Source: Branchiostoma floridae (taxonomy: Eukaryota; Chordata; Leptocardii; Amphioxiformes; Branchiostomatidae). From it: a stretch of DNA of 64,000 bases. Location: positions 3,598,740-3,662,739 of the forward strand of contig NC_049993.1 in assembly GCF_000003815.2 (NCBI RefSeq). The letters run 5' to 3'. Below, piece after piece: positions 24,701-35,800 of the stretch. Both the position numbers and the translations under genes were made by a program. The notes beneath the pieces were generated by a model. That model was given only the letters and a program-made list of their open reading frames with translations. It ran no database searches and had not been told where the DNA came from. Each line of letters opens with the position of its first letter. Position 1 is the stretch's first letter.

Positions 24701-27700
24701 TATGAAGAGGTTTGAGCTATGGCGAAGCTTTAATCAATATCTCCTGTCAATAATATCACAATTATAATGTGCCTCTGCTCCGCTTCTGTGTTTAAGCAAG
24801 CAATCCAAGCATTGGCGAAACCGGTCGAGCCTGATGAAGAAACGGCCAACAATCCAAACATACAAAATGGTCTTACATATCGGATTGCCTCAAGACTAAG
24901 CATCATATTCAAAGGTTTATCAATATATAATGTTTTGTAATTTTAAATGTTAATTTGGCCTGGCATGTGTAAAAAATCAATATACTGTTTTATCTATTTA
25001 TTTACGCTTGAGGTCTAATCAAGTTGACTTTATAAAAAGAACTAGTATGTAAGCTTTATTAGCCTAGTAGTATTATTCATTTTTTATTCAGTAAGTGTTC
25101 TGTAATATTGACGTAGTAGGAAGTTTGCTTGTTATTCAACAAAACTAATGATGAAATGGATAATTGCATAGGTAAGTGACGTTTCTGACATTCAGGTTCA
25201 AAACCGCGATAAAAGACAAAAGAAAACTTTAGATTCCTTATGGTACATCTTAAACATTCAGTGTGCCATAAACATAGCTTAGCTCTTGAGAAAATGTGCT
25301 TTAATGACATACTCTATTTAAATCTTACCAATAAGGTTACTAGGAATAGTTTTGTGTTTTACAGGACGAATATTGGACAAACGGTATTTCTGTGCAGTTG
25401 GCATAGCAGCTTGCTTACGTTTCTGTGTCTGTCAGACACCTTCCTCAGAGCTTTAGATGTTTTCCTCAGATGTCTAATAGACACCAAAACGTCACCATCA
25501 CGACTATTGTTGTCACTGAGATGTCAATGTCCCATCGAGTCAACGTGAATGTAAGTTTTTGAACATTATGTATCATGGACGTAAGTCCTGTTAACATAGA
25601 TGCAGGTTCAGTGGAGATGGATTTAAGTTCTGTGAACATGGATGCAAGTCATGGATGTAAGTCCCATGAACATGGATGTATATGCTTGGCACATAGATGT
25701 AAGTCCTGCGAACATGGATATAAGTCCTGTGGAGATGGATAAAAGTCCTCTGGACATGGATGTGAGTCTAGGTCCTGTGACCATGAATGCAAGTCCTGTG
25801 GAGATGGATGCAAGTCCTCCAAACATATATGTTATTCCCGCCAACATGGATGTTAGTCCCGTCAACATAGATGTGAGTCCTGTCAACATGGACTTAAGTT
25901 CTTTGGACATAGAGGTAAGTCTCGTGAACATTAATGTGAGTCCTGTGAACATGGATATAAGTCTTGTGGAGATGGATCAAAGTCCTTTCTTTCGTTTTAT
26001 TATTAAAGGCACTGTGGCGTTTCAAGGACAGGAACTCATTAGCATACAGTTTCAATGACAACTCAACCGCACAAGGACTTTTCAAGCGGATCAAACCTGT
26101 CACCAACGATGTGAGAGGATTTTGGAACACATCATTGTCAACTCCGAAAATAATTTCATCAGGTTGGTATAATATAGGACATAGGAGATTTCTTGTACAC
26201 AACCAGGTTGAACTTACTTGCTTACGTTTTGGTGTCTATTAGACATCTGAGGAAAACATCTAAAGCTCTGAGGAAGGTGTCTGACAGACACAGAAACGTA
26301 AGCAAGTAAGTTCAACCTGGTTGTGTACAAGAATTCTCCTATGTCCATCATTGTTAACGGCAGGATCTATGGAAGGTAGGCCTTTCCGTTGAAAATATGG
26401 GCTATTATACTTGCTCAAACATTTCACCAGTTTTTGGGTGCTATACTCTAATGTTTCAATTTGGATTGTGGGCTTCTGCTTATTTCGTATGATCTTTATG
26501 CCTCTGGTATTAGCAGAGCACAAAAACGTCAAACTAGTATAGTCTAATGATACAAAATCATATACAAAATGAATGTTCATAGTTGTGACCCTTACTCAGT
26601 GCCTTGGATAAGTATATTCAAAATTCAGCCATTGGCAGGGTGTTGCAGTTTATTTCTTTTTACAATTTTGATATGTCTATGGAGATCCGCGAGAGCAAGA
26701 ACAGACCACACTTACCCTTGAACCACCAGATACTTAACTGACGACTTTTACTAGCACTCAGGACCTTTTACCAGCAAGCTTTGTTAAAGGTAAACACGGT
26801 TATATCATATATATATACTATGAAGAATAAAATGTAGTTGGTGTGGTATACTGCCCGAAGTAAGCGTTCCTTGTACCAGGTCGACCATCTGTCCTTCTAG
26901 ACTTTTTGCCCTGTAAGCGTATTTACATAAGTGTGCAGCAGTAGTGTAATGATGTAGTGAAGAAAGCTAACCTTAACATTATTTTATATTCTATTACATT
27001 AAAGATCCCCCTGTACTTATTTTCTGATTTGTGATGTATTCTCGCTCAGCTAAAGAGGCAGTCACACAAACTATCCGAAATCACACCCCATTTACTTAGT
27101 TGTCAACGAAGTGATGCATACAATTACAGGGAGTATGGACAATTTATGTAACGTAACAATCTAAAACACAATACAGATTCCGGAGAGGAGCGACTATCAA
27201 CAACAAGCCTTGTACCAGCAGAAGTTGGACAGATAACGACTGGTAGGACTCCATTGGTACAAAGAAATGGGAAAGGTAGACATTTTGTTCTTTCAATCAA
27301 AATGTATTTCTATCTTGCTTACGTTTCGATGTCTCTCAGACACCTTCGTCAGGGCTTCTCATTGGAGTTCTGCTTCTCACCGCTATATGTAGCCGATGTA
27401 GGTGGCGCTTTTGCGGTGAAAAAACAATCACAAACGTGTATCCCCCTCGTGCCGGTTCATCACTGGGGTTGACTGTCTTATTCTAAGCGCAAAAGTGCCA
27501 CCTACATCGGCTACATATAGCGGTTAGAAGCAGAACTCCAGTGAGAAGCTCTGACGAAGGTGTCTGAGAGACATCGAAACGTATTACTAAGCAAAGTACC
27601 TGCTGGTTGTGTAAAAATAATTCTCCTATATCCTATATTCTACAAACCTGATGAACCTTAATTACGGATGTATTCCTATCTGTTCTTCATTGTTGAGCCG

Positions 27701-29024
27701 TAAAGAAAACATACTGATCAGTGATGTGTTAGCGGTGAACCGGCTTGTCTTCGCGATTGGTGAAACCTCGCATTTAAAATCAACCTTATACTTGGCGACA
27801 AATGCACGCCACAACCTGATCAGAAAACTGACAGGTACTTTCTTGGTATCCGACAGTATAAAGGGCTTCGGAAACAGGCCAACGATACACCCCCTACGAG
27901 AACCGGTGCAAATGTGACCAAAGCATAAGGGGGTCCCATTTTTCTTGTACTAACAAAAATTGTACTGGAAATTAAAAAAGGAATCTACATGACTGCTATT
28001 ACATACTCATTTTTTTACTTTCTTTGCTCCGTTTCATCGCTAATACAAGAGCTATCCATGAAAAGAGATTATAGATTCGAAAATAACACCTCCTTCTAAA
28101 GTTTAGGGTTCCTTTAATGCATTACTTTTGTTTCAGAGTCCCTATCTGCCTGGTCGGTGTCCTCCCAGCATTCACTTCATTCAGCAGACCGTGCTGATAT
28201 CAACTCTCGCGAGACTGCCAATAAAGCTGGCGTATGGGCAGCAGCAACCAACGACCAGGACCAATGGCTGATGAGGGACCTGGGCGAGGTGAAAGCCGTG
28301 ACAGGCATAATCACCAAAGGCAGAGACTACAGCCCTGATTGGCCGTATGGACCACATGACCAATACGTCACCTCATACGTCATTTCATACGGCGTCCAAA
28401 ATGGCGATGAGAAGTTCTATGTCAATGCGGACAACGAAACTGTCCTATGTACTCTCTTTTACTTCTATTCTAAATATACCACTGCGTATGGTTTCGCGAT
28501 GGTGCGAAAGTTTTCACGCATATGTGTGGAATACTATTTTCTTACAAACCATGGCCGCCTTTGTTATGCTTATCATCCCCAAAGGTACGTACACACCAAA
28601 AATATGAAAATTCGCAAACCTCTTCTCGAGTAAACTCTACGGGGCTCATTATCAAACTTGACCTTCGTTTTGCCGACCCCTACCTACTTACCAGATATCA
28701 TCAGGATCCATCGAAGGCTTCTCGAGTTATATTGTTCACAGACAGACAGACGTACAAGCCTTAAACATAACCTTAGCCACTTTGGCAAAGGTAAAAAGGC
28801 CCACTGCACTTTCTAACAAGTTGCCCAAAACTTTGCCGCAGGTTTTTACAGGGACCTCTGACCGCAACACGGAGGTCCGTCATGACTTCAGGGACTGTAG
28901 CGGCCCTGATATTCTCAAGGCGCGCTTCATCAAAATCCATCCCCTACCCTGGCATGGGTGGATCTCTATGCGGATGAAGATCGTAACATATGGTAAGAGA
29001 CACGTCAAACATTATTCTACGTAA
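21752..29024 (+). CDS. F5/8 type C (discoidin) domain protein, five coding exons
   Basis: The exons are 21752-22139 (start, in-frame TGA just upstream), 23451-23492, 27177-27275, 28137-28441 and 28842-29024. Introns are phase 1, 1, 1 and 0 with GT/AG borders. The first 129 residues are polar and Pro/Ser-rich with two Tyr-containing motifs (YGVFYVSDNPTYNVP, KAYYDNVNPM). The last two exons encode one F5/8 C domain: QWLMRDLGEVKAVTGIITKG, SYVISYG, VFTGTSDRNTEVRHDF and ARFIKIHPLPWHGWISMRMK. Such domains bind glycans or lipids outside the cell, yet no signal peptide or membrane segment was found, so a transmembrane exon may be missing from this model. The usual terminal cysteines are absent. The donor at 28442 (gtccta) is weak. 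The end is uncertain: a strong donor (gtaaga) follows 28992, but the frame also stops at 29024 with AATAAA 37 nt on. Confidence 0.7.
22196..22516. mobile_element. Palindromic repeat family with hammerhead-like arms, copy A
   Basis: The outer arms are accagggagtacttacttcc and its inverse ending actccctggt. Each inner arm contains an inverse or direct form of cctgatga...acatcgaaacg. The centre carries gccgatgtaggtggcgc and its inverse gcgccacctacattggc. It lies in intron 1 of the discoidin gene. Further copies are at 25416, 26155, 27295, 33190 and 53855. Confidence 0.75.
24510..24616. repeat. 107-bp near-perfect hairpin (48-bp arms, 11-nt loop)
   Basis: Arm 24510-24557 (agcctgagtaccatcctccg...) pairs with 24569-24616 with only two mismatches. 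This may be a tiny MITE, or a hairpin RNA if transcribed. It is in the long intron of the discoidin gene on its sense strand. Confidence 0.7.
25416..26340. repeat. Two inverted copies (B and C) of the palindromic family bracketing a minisatellite
   Basis: Positions about 25416-25494 are the reverse complement of about 26222-26300; both hold tctgtcagacaccttcctca or its inverse and a gatgttttcctcagatgtct block. Copy C is complete to its outer arms (caaccaggttgaacttactt and inverse) at 26190-26335. The 21-bp minisatellite lies between B and C. Confidence 0.6.
25556..25985. repeat. 21-bp minisatellite, about 20 units
   Basis: The unit is close to ATGGATGTAAGTCCTGTGAAC with drift between units. 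Because 21 is a multiple of three, both strands stay open and the plus strand reads MDVSPVN heptads. Each unit contains GTAAGT or a near form, the 5' splice-site consensus. I see no flanking acceptor that would make it a coding exon, so I call it a repeat rather than a gene. Confidence 0.8.
27295..27640. mobile_element. Palindromic repeat family, copy E
   Basis: The left half holds cttacgtttcgatgtctctc, and the right half holds ctgacgaaggtgtctgagag followed by acatcgaaacg. The centre pair is tagccgatgtaggtggcgct and gccacctacatcggctaca. It starts just after the discoidin-gene exon that ends at 27275. Confidence 0.7.
27750..27917 (+). other. Unassigned open stretch, possible exon of the discoidin gene
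   Basis: One frame reads KTDRYFLGIRQYKGLRKQAN and continues DTPPTRTGANVTKA to a stop, with candidate acceptors (cctgatcag, tatccgacag) and a donor at aaccg|gtgca. However, the phase does not fit the neighbouring exons (27275 exits phase 1) without an in-frame stop. The direct joint 27275-28137 is continuous, so this stretch is left out of the model. Confidence 0.25.
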
Positions 29025-29060
29025 TATGTAAAATACAACACGCTGCATTCTGTATCACCG

Positions 29061-29066
29061 AATAAA
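29061..29066 (+). terminator. Candidate poly(A) signal of the discoidin gene
   Basis: AATAAA, 37 nt after the in-frame stop at 29022-29024. Its position supports reading the last exon through to that stop. Confidence 0.45.
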
Positions 29067-29079
29067 ACCACAGAGTGAG

Positions 29080-29570
29080 CGAAATGAAAACAAGGTAAAA
29101 CCATGTAGTGAATAGTGATTATACATAATAACCTATGGAGTTATTCCTTGTGTAATACCTATGATGGCTAAAATACTAGCCTCAACCTCATTGAGCTTGT
29201 CAGGTGTATTCATACCATTACATGTGTGAAAGAAGACACGTGTACTTTTTATTACCTCCTTTGCTTTTTATTACCTCCTTTATATGTCTCTAGATTGTAG
29301 ACATACTTGTTTGGACTTACCTGTGCTGGCCAAGTGTACTCTAACTTATGCGATATGAGACACGTTTTATCACTACATGTGCTATAGTTGTAGATTGTAG
29401 AAACTCTATTCCTATTATACTAAACAAATGTACGTTAACTCGTGTGTTAATGGGCACTTAGAACTATGTATTACTACTTGTACAATAGCTATAGATTATG
29501 AAAATAATTCGTTTTTGACAAATTTACTATTGGTTTTAAGAATAAAGCTTTAAAATAAAAAGAATGAAAA
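29080..29570. other. No gene seen
   Basis: A/T-rich intergenic DNA between the discoidin gene and an inverted LINE tail. The 15-bp string tttttattacctcct is repeated back to back near 29246-29278. Nothing else is supportable. Confidence 0.35.
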
Positions 29571-29574
29571 ACGC

Positions 29575-30245
29575 AGACAATAGACTGGTTTATTGGTTGA
29601 ACACTTCTGGCAGCCAAAAGGCTGAATTGTGAGATTCACAGTTACAAGTTTTTTACAAGCACTACAGGTGAATACATCAATCGCCTTATATACATTTGTA
29701 GCCAATTTATAATCATGATAAAATACAATAATAATTACACATCAATTAAAATAAAAGTTATTCACTGCTGTTCAAGAGCTTGACAATGTAAGGTAATGGA
29801 CTTCGGGCATATCGTTTTGTGCGTGCTGGTATGGTGTCAATTTTGTTTGTTTGTCTCGTTTTCCTCCCCGTGACTTCCCCTCTTGTGCATGGTAGCCAAG
29901 TGTGGTACAGGTTTGACTTGGCCAGCTTCTTTCCAAACTCTCATAGAGGCTCTGTAACTTTAGTGCTTTGCAGGACTGCTCATATGAGAGGGTACATGTA
30001 TGTCCTAGAATGATTCTAGTTGCCCGTCGTTGGATTCTTTCGATCTTCTTGTGTTGTGTGTTCGTAAGGCCAGGGTGCCAAACAGGGGCAGCGTATTCCA
30101 GGACGGGACGAATGAAGCAGGTGTATACAGTCACTAGGTCTTCCACGGGTACGTTAAACTGTCGGAGTCGGCAAAGAAGGTACAGTCTCTGACCTCCTTT
30201 CTTTGTTATGTCCTTTGTTAAGCCCATAACTTCACCTCCATTTTG
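29575..30245 (-). mobile_element. Non-LTR retrotransposon 3' part, RT C-terminal region plus 3' UTR
   Basis: The minus strand reads RLYLLCRLRQFNVPVEDLVT, then VYTCFIRPVLEYAAPVWHPG, IERIQRRATRIILG and ALKLQSLYESLERS. This is the conserved region after the catalytic core of many animal LINE reverse transcriptases (LR..G.P..DL...Y...IRPVLEYA.PVW). A frameshift after YESLER garbles the tail. A 3' UTR-like stretch with AATAAA near 29600 follows. The 5' part is missing. Confidence 0.8.
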
Positions 30246-30319
30246 TCGTTGAGGTGATTTTGCCTTTTTTTGCAGAATATGTATGGAAATAAAATTACGG
30301 AATTCTATAATTGCCAAGT

Positions 30320-31070
30320 TGCTTAGTTATGCTTTTTATTCTTTGACAAAGGATTCCATAGGAAATGTATGTATTTTAAACACAGATCCTGAAAAGGAAC
30401 AACTGATTGTTGCAAGGTCGGCAATTAATGTGTGACTTCTGCTAGTGGTTAGTAAACAAATATACTTATTTACTGTCATATATCAAATACTCTGTTTTAA
30501 CCCTCTTTAGACGTGGAGGAGGGGGTCTTTTGAAGCCTGTGCCAACTTTAATGTCTCACGCTAGAGTCAACAAATTTGATGTCTTCTCTTGAAATTTGGT
30601 TCGGACAACTTGTTTATCATCCCTTAAAATTAGCAGCTACATGATATTTCAAAGATCACTTATTCTATATTTTGATGTCTTTTGCGACTGTTTGCTGACA
30701 AAAAAATATTCTTTTTTTTTAAATTCAAGCAGGCGGACCAAAGATGGCGTACCGAAACTGACATCATGAATATGAATGATTTTATAAAACGTAATTTAGC
30801 TTGCTTTCGACAACATAAGTCAAAGCAGACTTTTTTTATTCTGTTATCTACACTGAGTCTTGCTGTTAAATATGTGTCGCAGATTGCAGTTTTCTGTGAA
30901 TACCCCCTTTTCACGGTTCTAGCCAATACGTCATAATGACGTCATATAACGCGATAATGTCTTTAAAGTTCTTACAACTCCCATTTTTCAGAAATCCTAT
31001 TTCATGATAGGCATTCAACAAATAGATTTATACTTTTTTTTCATTCCGTATATGCATTGTAGTCACTAAA
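30320..31070. other. No gene seen
   Basis: A/T-rich DNA without splice-bounded frames or recognisable repeats. Confidence 0.35.
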
Positions 31071-31073
31071 AGT

Positions 31074-31598
31074 ACACCCGACACGCACTTACACTACTGA
31101 ACGACCTGCTACCTGAGTCCTACGTACACGGCCGAGAAACATGTCTATCAACATCCCAACATAATGCCGCACTAAAACCTGTCAAGTCAACCTCCTCCTG
31201 TCACACACACACACAAAAAACATTTCTTTCTGCTACCGTTGAGCTATGGAACTGCCTCCCACAGGACATTACTAGATACTCACAGAACTTCAGACGAAAA
31301 GTAAATGCCCACCTTACGGCTACACGCCAGCATGCTGTATTATAAAATGTTACTGGGTTCAGCATAGCTGACGGGACGGGACGGGAGACCTGGCGCATAT
31401 GAAAGGGTATGTCACCCCGTAAGGGGCGGTATAACCCCGTCGTGTGTAAACATGTGCGAACATGTGCGATCACGTCGACCGATGATGTATGTTCGTCTGT
31501 ATCTCTGTGGATCTGCCGCTACCAGCCCAAAGCTGCCTAGGTAGATCCGTGTAATGAGTTGTATCATTGGCAAATAAATAAATAAATAAATAAATAGC
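31074..31598 (+). mobile_element. LINE 3' end with (AAATA)n-type tail
   Basis: The plus strand, with small frameshifts, reads an RT tail ending FLSATVELWNCLPQDITRYS and RRKVNAHLTATRQHAVL-stop. A 3' UTR of about 240 bp follows and closes in aataaataaataaataaata at about 31572-31595. The simple-sequence tail and the WN.LP motif identify a 5'-truncated non-LTR element. A (CA) tract interrupts the frame near 31203. Confidence 0.75.
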
Positions 31599-32254
31599 TG
31601 CTAATGATGAGGTTGAGGACACAGCATAGATAAAACAAGAAAATACTTTGTAAAAAGGCAGAGCATGATGGTGAGCATGAAATGGTGTAATGCTAGGTCA
31701 TTTATATATTATTTTTGTTTTTTATTTCAACCGTTATTAACATTCACATGATATTGTACAGGCGGTACAACAAATACATGATAATACATAAAAAGGCAAT
31801 TATGATCAAGATGTGTTCATGAGATTACAAAGATTGTTATCTATTTCTATAGTGTTATCTAACCTGTTTCTAAAATACGAAACTAATTACAGTACATCAT
31901 TTCTCATGCTACTCAAAAGTAGACTACCCAAATCATTTGAAAGAATTTTGTCTTGGCTTTCAACTTCCACATTAGTCACAATGAATTTCTGTGTATGCAC
32001 AATGTTAACCGTGATCTGGGGTAAACTTTGTGAACAACTACAGGCGACCATACGTAATACAAAATGTCATACCATGCAAGTACTCCATCTCCCACTATAT
32101 ATAGCTAAATATTTCTTAAGATTTACTAGTCACGTGCCGAGCATAATCTTCTAAGCAGTATGAACCTTTAATATATTGTACAGTCGATTCCACATTATCA
32201 TGAGGGTGTTTCTTGCCTTTTGTACTAACATTTTGGAACACTTTGTTTGTTTGT

Positions 32255-32260
32255 TTTATT
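32255..32260 (-). terminator. Candidate poly(A) signal of the SLC17-type gene
   Basis: AATAAA on the minus strand about 95 nt past the stop codon at 32354. Spacing is reasonable for a 3' UTR. Confidence 0.4.
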
Positions 32261-32353
32261 ACAATATTATAATTGTATTGTAACACTCTAACTGTGATAA
32301 TTAACTGTTTAGAACTTTTTTGTAGCATTTTGTGCAAACAATTGCCCTCGTTT

Positions 32354-32753
32354 TCATTTCAGAACTAATGGTATTTTCTCATCACCGATTTTACTTCCAT
32401 TTCGTTGGATTTTATCGCCATCTTGACCTTGTAAAGACAGCACGGCCCAGGAGTATTCCTCCCCGCTCCCGAAGACTAGAAATATCAACCCGGTTGCGGC
32501 GAACACACAGGCCTTGATCAGGACAACACGGGACCACTCCTGAAGTGTCTGCAAAATTCAATAGTCACTTTAAATTACAATATGCATTGATTTCCATTAC
32601 CCCCGCTCTGGGGATGTCGAGTTCACATTAGTATGTGTTTGTGTGTATGTTTGTGTGTGTTTGTGTGTGTGTGCTTGTGTGCGTGTGCTTGTGTGTGCTT
32701 GTGTGTGTGTGTGCGTATGTGTTTGTTTGTGTGTGTGCTTGTGTGTGTGCGTA

Positions 32754-32791
<38 letters not shown>

Positions 32792-32805
32792 TGTCTGTGT
32801 GCGTG

Positions 32806-32836
<31 letters not shown>

Positions 32837-35800
32837 CTGTGTTTGTGTGTGTGTGATGGTGCGCGCGTGTGTGTGTCCGTGTGGGTGGGTGTCTGTATGT
32901 GTGTGTGCGTGTGGGGGAGGGGGAATTTCCCGGGACAAAAGTATCGATCGTACGAGAGAGCCAGATGGCAGACTTATCATAATATGCAAATAGATTTTGC
33001 AGCTCCCGGCATTCAGCCTTCAAATGTTTACATTTGTTCTGTAACATCCAATTGAAATTGTGATTAGATCTAGAATTAAACATGTTGTTTTTTATTGCCC
33101 ATGAAGATGCTTTGAACCCATTATACAAAATTTGTTTTAGACCATACATTACAAACTTTACTTTGTAGACTAGTGGCAGAACAATGTTAAGCATATGATA
33201 TAGGAGAACTCTTTTTACACAATCAGCAGATACTTACATTGCTCACGTTTCGATGTCTCTCAGACACCTTCGTCATCTCTGGAGCTTCTAACTGCAACTC
33301 TGCTTTTCACTCTCATGATAAACCGGGACGAAGGGGGATACAAGTTTAGCCACGTTTGGGATTGTTTTCTCACCGCAAAAGCGCCACCTACATCAGCTAC
33401 ATATAGCGGTGAGAAGCAGAACTCCAGTCAGAAGCTCTGACGAAGGTGTCTAAAAGACATCGAAACGTAAGCAATGTACCTGCTGGTTGTGTAAAATGAA
33501 TTCTCCTATATCCTATAAGGTAACAGCTTGATAAAATTATTTTTCGGAATGTTAAGCATTCTCAGTCCAAACACATCACAACACCTCTTTCCATATATTT
33601 TATACATACCTTATGCAAAGTAAGTGCTGTTACCAGCAATGGAAATGTCAGGCCCACGATACGACATGTAACTCGGCAGATCCCTGATATCACGCTGGCG
33701 TATCGGGGAGCGATATCAAAGGCGTTTGCATCAGCAACTGTGGACGGCAAACAAAACAGATGTACTCCGATCAAAATTGACGAATTAAGGATTGTGTTCT
33801 CTTGATTAACCTTTAATCTTAAAGAAGTGTTGATGTCCTTATTTCAATGATTTCAGTCTTCAAGTCGAAAAAATAGCTATGATGACTTGGTCATGGGGTT
33901 GGGGTAACGTATAGGCGATCAACACCCGACAGTGCAATGTAGTCGGCAAGCACCTGTGGAGTAGAGAACGCTAAAATGTGTTGTTTTTGACTGTATGGGT
34001 TTATAGGTAAATACTAGTAGGTGTTGCTGAGACATCAAATATTACTTTGTGGTGCCCCTAGAGGTTGTTAATATATTGCAGTAGAACGTCAGGTTTTATG
34101 TTCTACGTTAAGTTATGGTAAGTCCAATATGGTTACGTCTGATTCTCACTGGCCGATCCGGCAGCTGTTTATCCAGATCATATCGCCAAGCATGCCATTG
34201 TCTGACCTTACGTCCATTTTTAAATATTAAGATCCTGGTGAAGTCCCAACACAGAAATCACAAGGAGTCCGGCATGTAAATGAAAAAAAAAACACAAAAA
34301 AAACTACCCAGTAGGGCATCAGCTTAGAATATTATCACTAGGTAATAATGATTATCACCAGGTGCATTTTGCCCGCCAGTAGGTACCCTAATTATGAGTA
34401 ATGAGGGGGCACCTCCTCGAGCACGGGACCCCCGTCGGTTTTACGTCCCTCCCGGAAGACGATTTCGTGGAAAGATTCGTGAGGCTACAGCAATCCAGTC
34501 GTCCTTGGTTGGGGGTCTCCCGTCCAAGAACTATCCGAACCGCGCGTTGCATATCAATAACTCCCGAGATCGAGGGATCGGGTGTACCAACGCGCCATGC
34601 GGTCGTAGCGTCAAGCATAAACATCCTACAAAAACCTACCAGCTGCCCTGGCTGCAGAACACCCAAAGCCCACAGCGACAAAACAGGCTGCCACGATAGG
34701 GTTGGAGGTAAAGGCCGCCGTGAATAGGCACCCAGAAACGCACAGACAAGCTGTATGGAGTAGAGGAAGGTCCTATTGCTTGTTGGTTGTAGTTGATTCT
34801 ATCGGCAACATCTGAGCGTTTCCACACTAAAATATTCAGACTACAGAACTATTAATTAGCGATTGGATATTGTTAATAAGGTGTTGAAATGTTGGAAACC
34901 ATTACGGCATACGACAATGACTGCTTTCTCGCATTTTTTAAATGCTATTCATTGATAAAAGGCCCCATAAAAACATAAATTCCAACAAGAACTTATCAAT
35001 ACAAAATGTTAAACGTACCAGTGACAGCCATAGCCTTTCTTGCAATAGTCGTAGAGACATACTTGCAGAGTAAGTTCCCAATGAGAGCGACAAGCGGCTC
35101 TATAGCTCCAAATATCAGTATGGGAACTCCAGCTAGGACGCCCGTCTATGAGCATAAAAAGTTGGGATACCTAGTATATTACTGTCTCCGAAAAAAGAAG
35201 TCGTACCCAATAAGTTAGAATGTAGCATTAACTTTTCGACTGAGTAAACACATCTATCACCAACTATTAGGTCACAGGCAAAAATTTGCATCTTATTAAG
35301 CTGTATTTGACAATAGCATAGGAATATGAGTATAAAGTATTTTTTTTTAATTATCCTTTTCTTTCCGTTATCCTGTCAAATCTTAAAATTGATTTGTCTT
35401 TGTCATTATTGGTCCAATTGACCTGGGCCAATCCCTCGTTTTCTTCATTTGTTTCATATACACCTGAACAAAAAGTTTTTGAGGCTATTTCAAGATAGAC
35501 CAATGATATACCCCCCCCCCCCCCCAACCCGGGCTGTGGCATTGCAACGAAACGACCTGGAATAAGTCAGTACAATTAAATAAAAAACAGGGTAGTATAT
35601 GTATCCGGGCAGTATATGTGTCTATGCCATGGATAACTAGAGCTTAAAATCAATCACATTAATATCAAGATTTTTTTTTTAACTAGATACGCCAGCTAGA
35701 AGAAACATGAACAATTCTTACCAGTTCTATCTTAGTTCCAAAGCTTTGGTTCAAGTACAGTGGTAGAAGGTTTGGGTCCCAAACGTAAGCCGCTACTTGT

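Noticed and set aside
25623-26058. Heptad-repeat protein (MDVSPVN units)
   Set aside because: The frame is kept open only because the minisatellite unit is 21 bp; the opposite strand is equally open and no acceptor/donor pair frames it.
26735-26792. Possible exon between cactcag and gttaaag|gtaaac
   Set aside because: In the phase required by neighbouring discoidin-gene exons it contains a stop or breaks the downstream frame.
32597-33194. Several open frames of 60-188 codons rich in Val-Cys or His-Thr
   Set aside because: They are translations of the (GT)n tract at 32628-32925 in multiple frames on both strands; no splice or start support.
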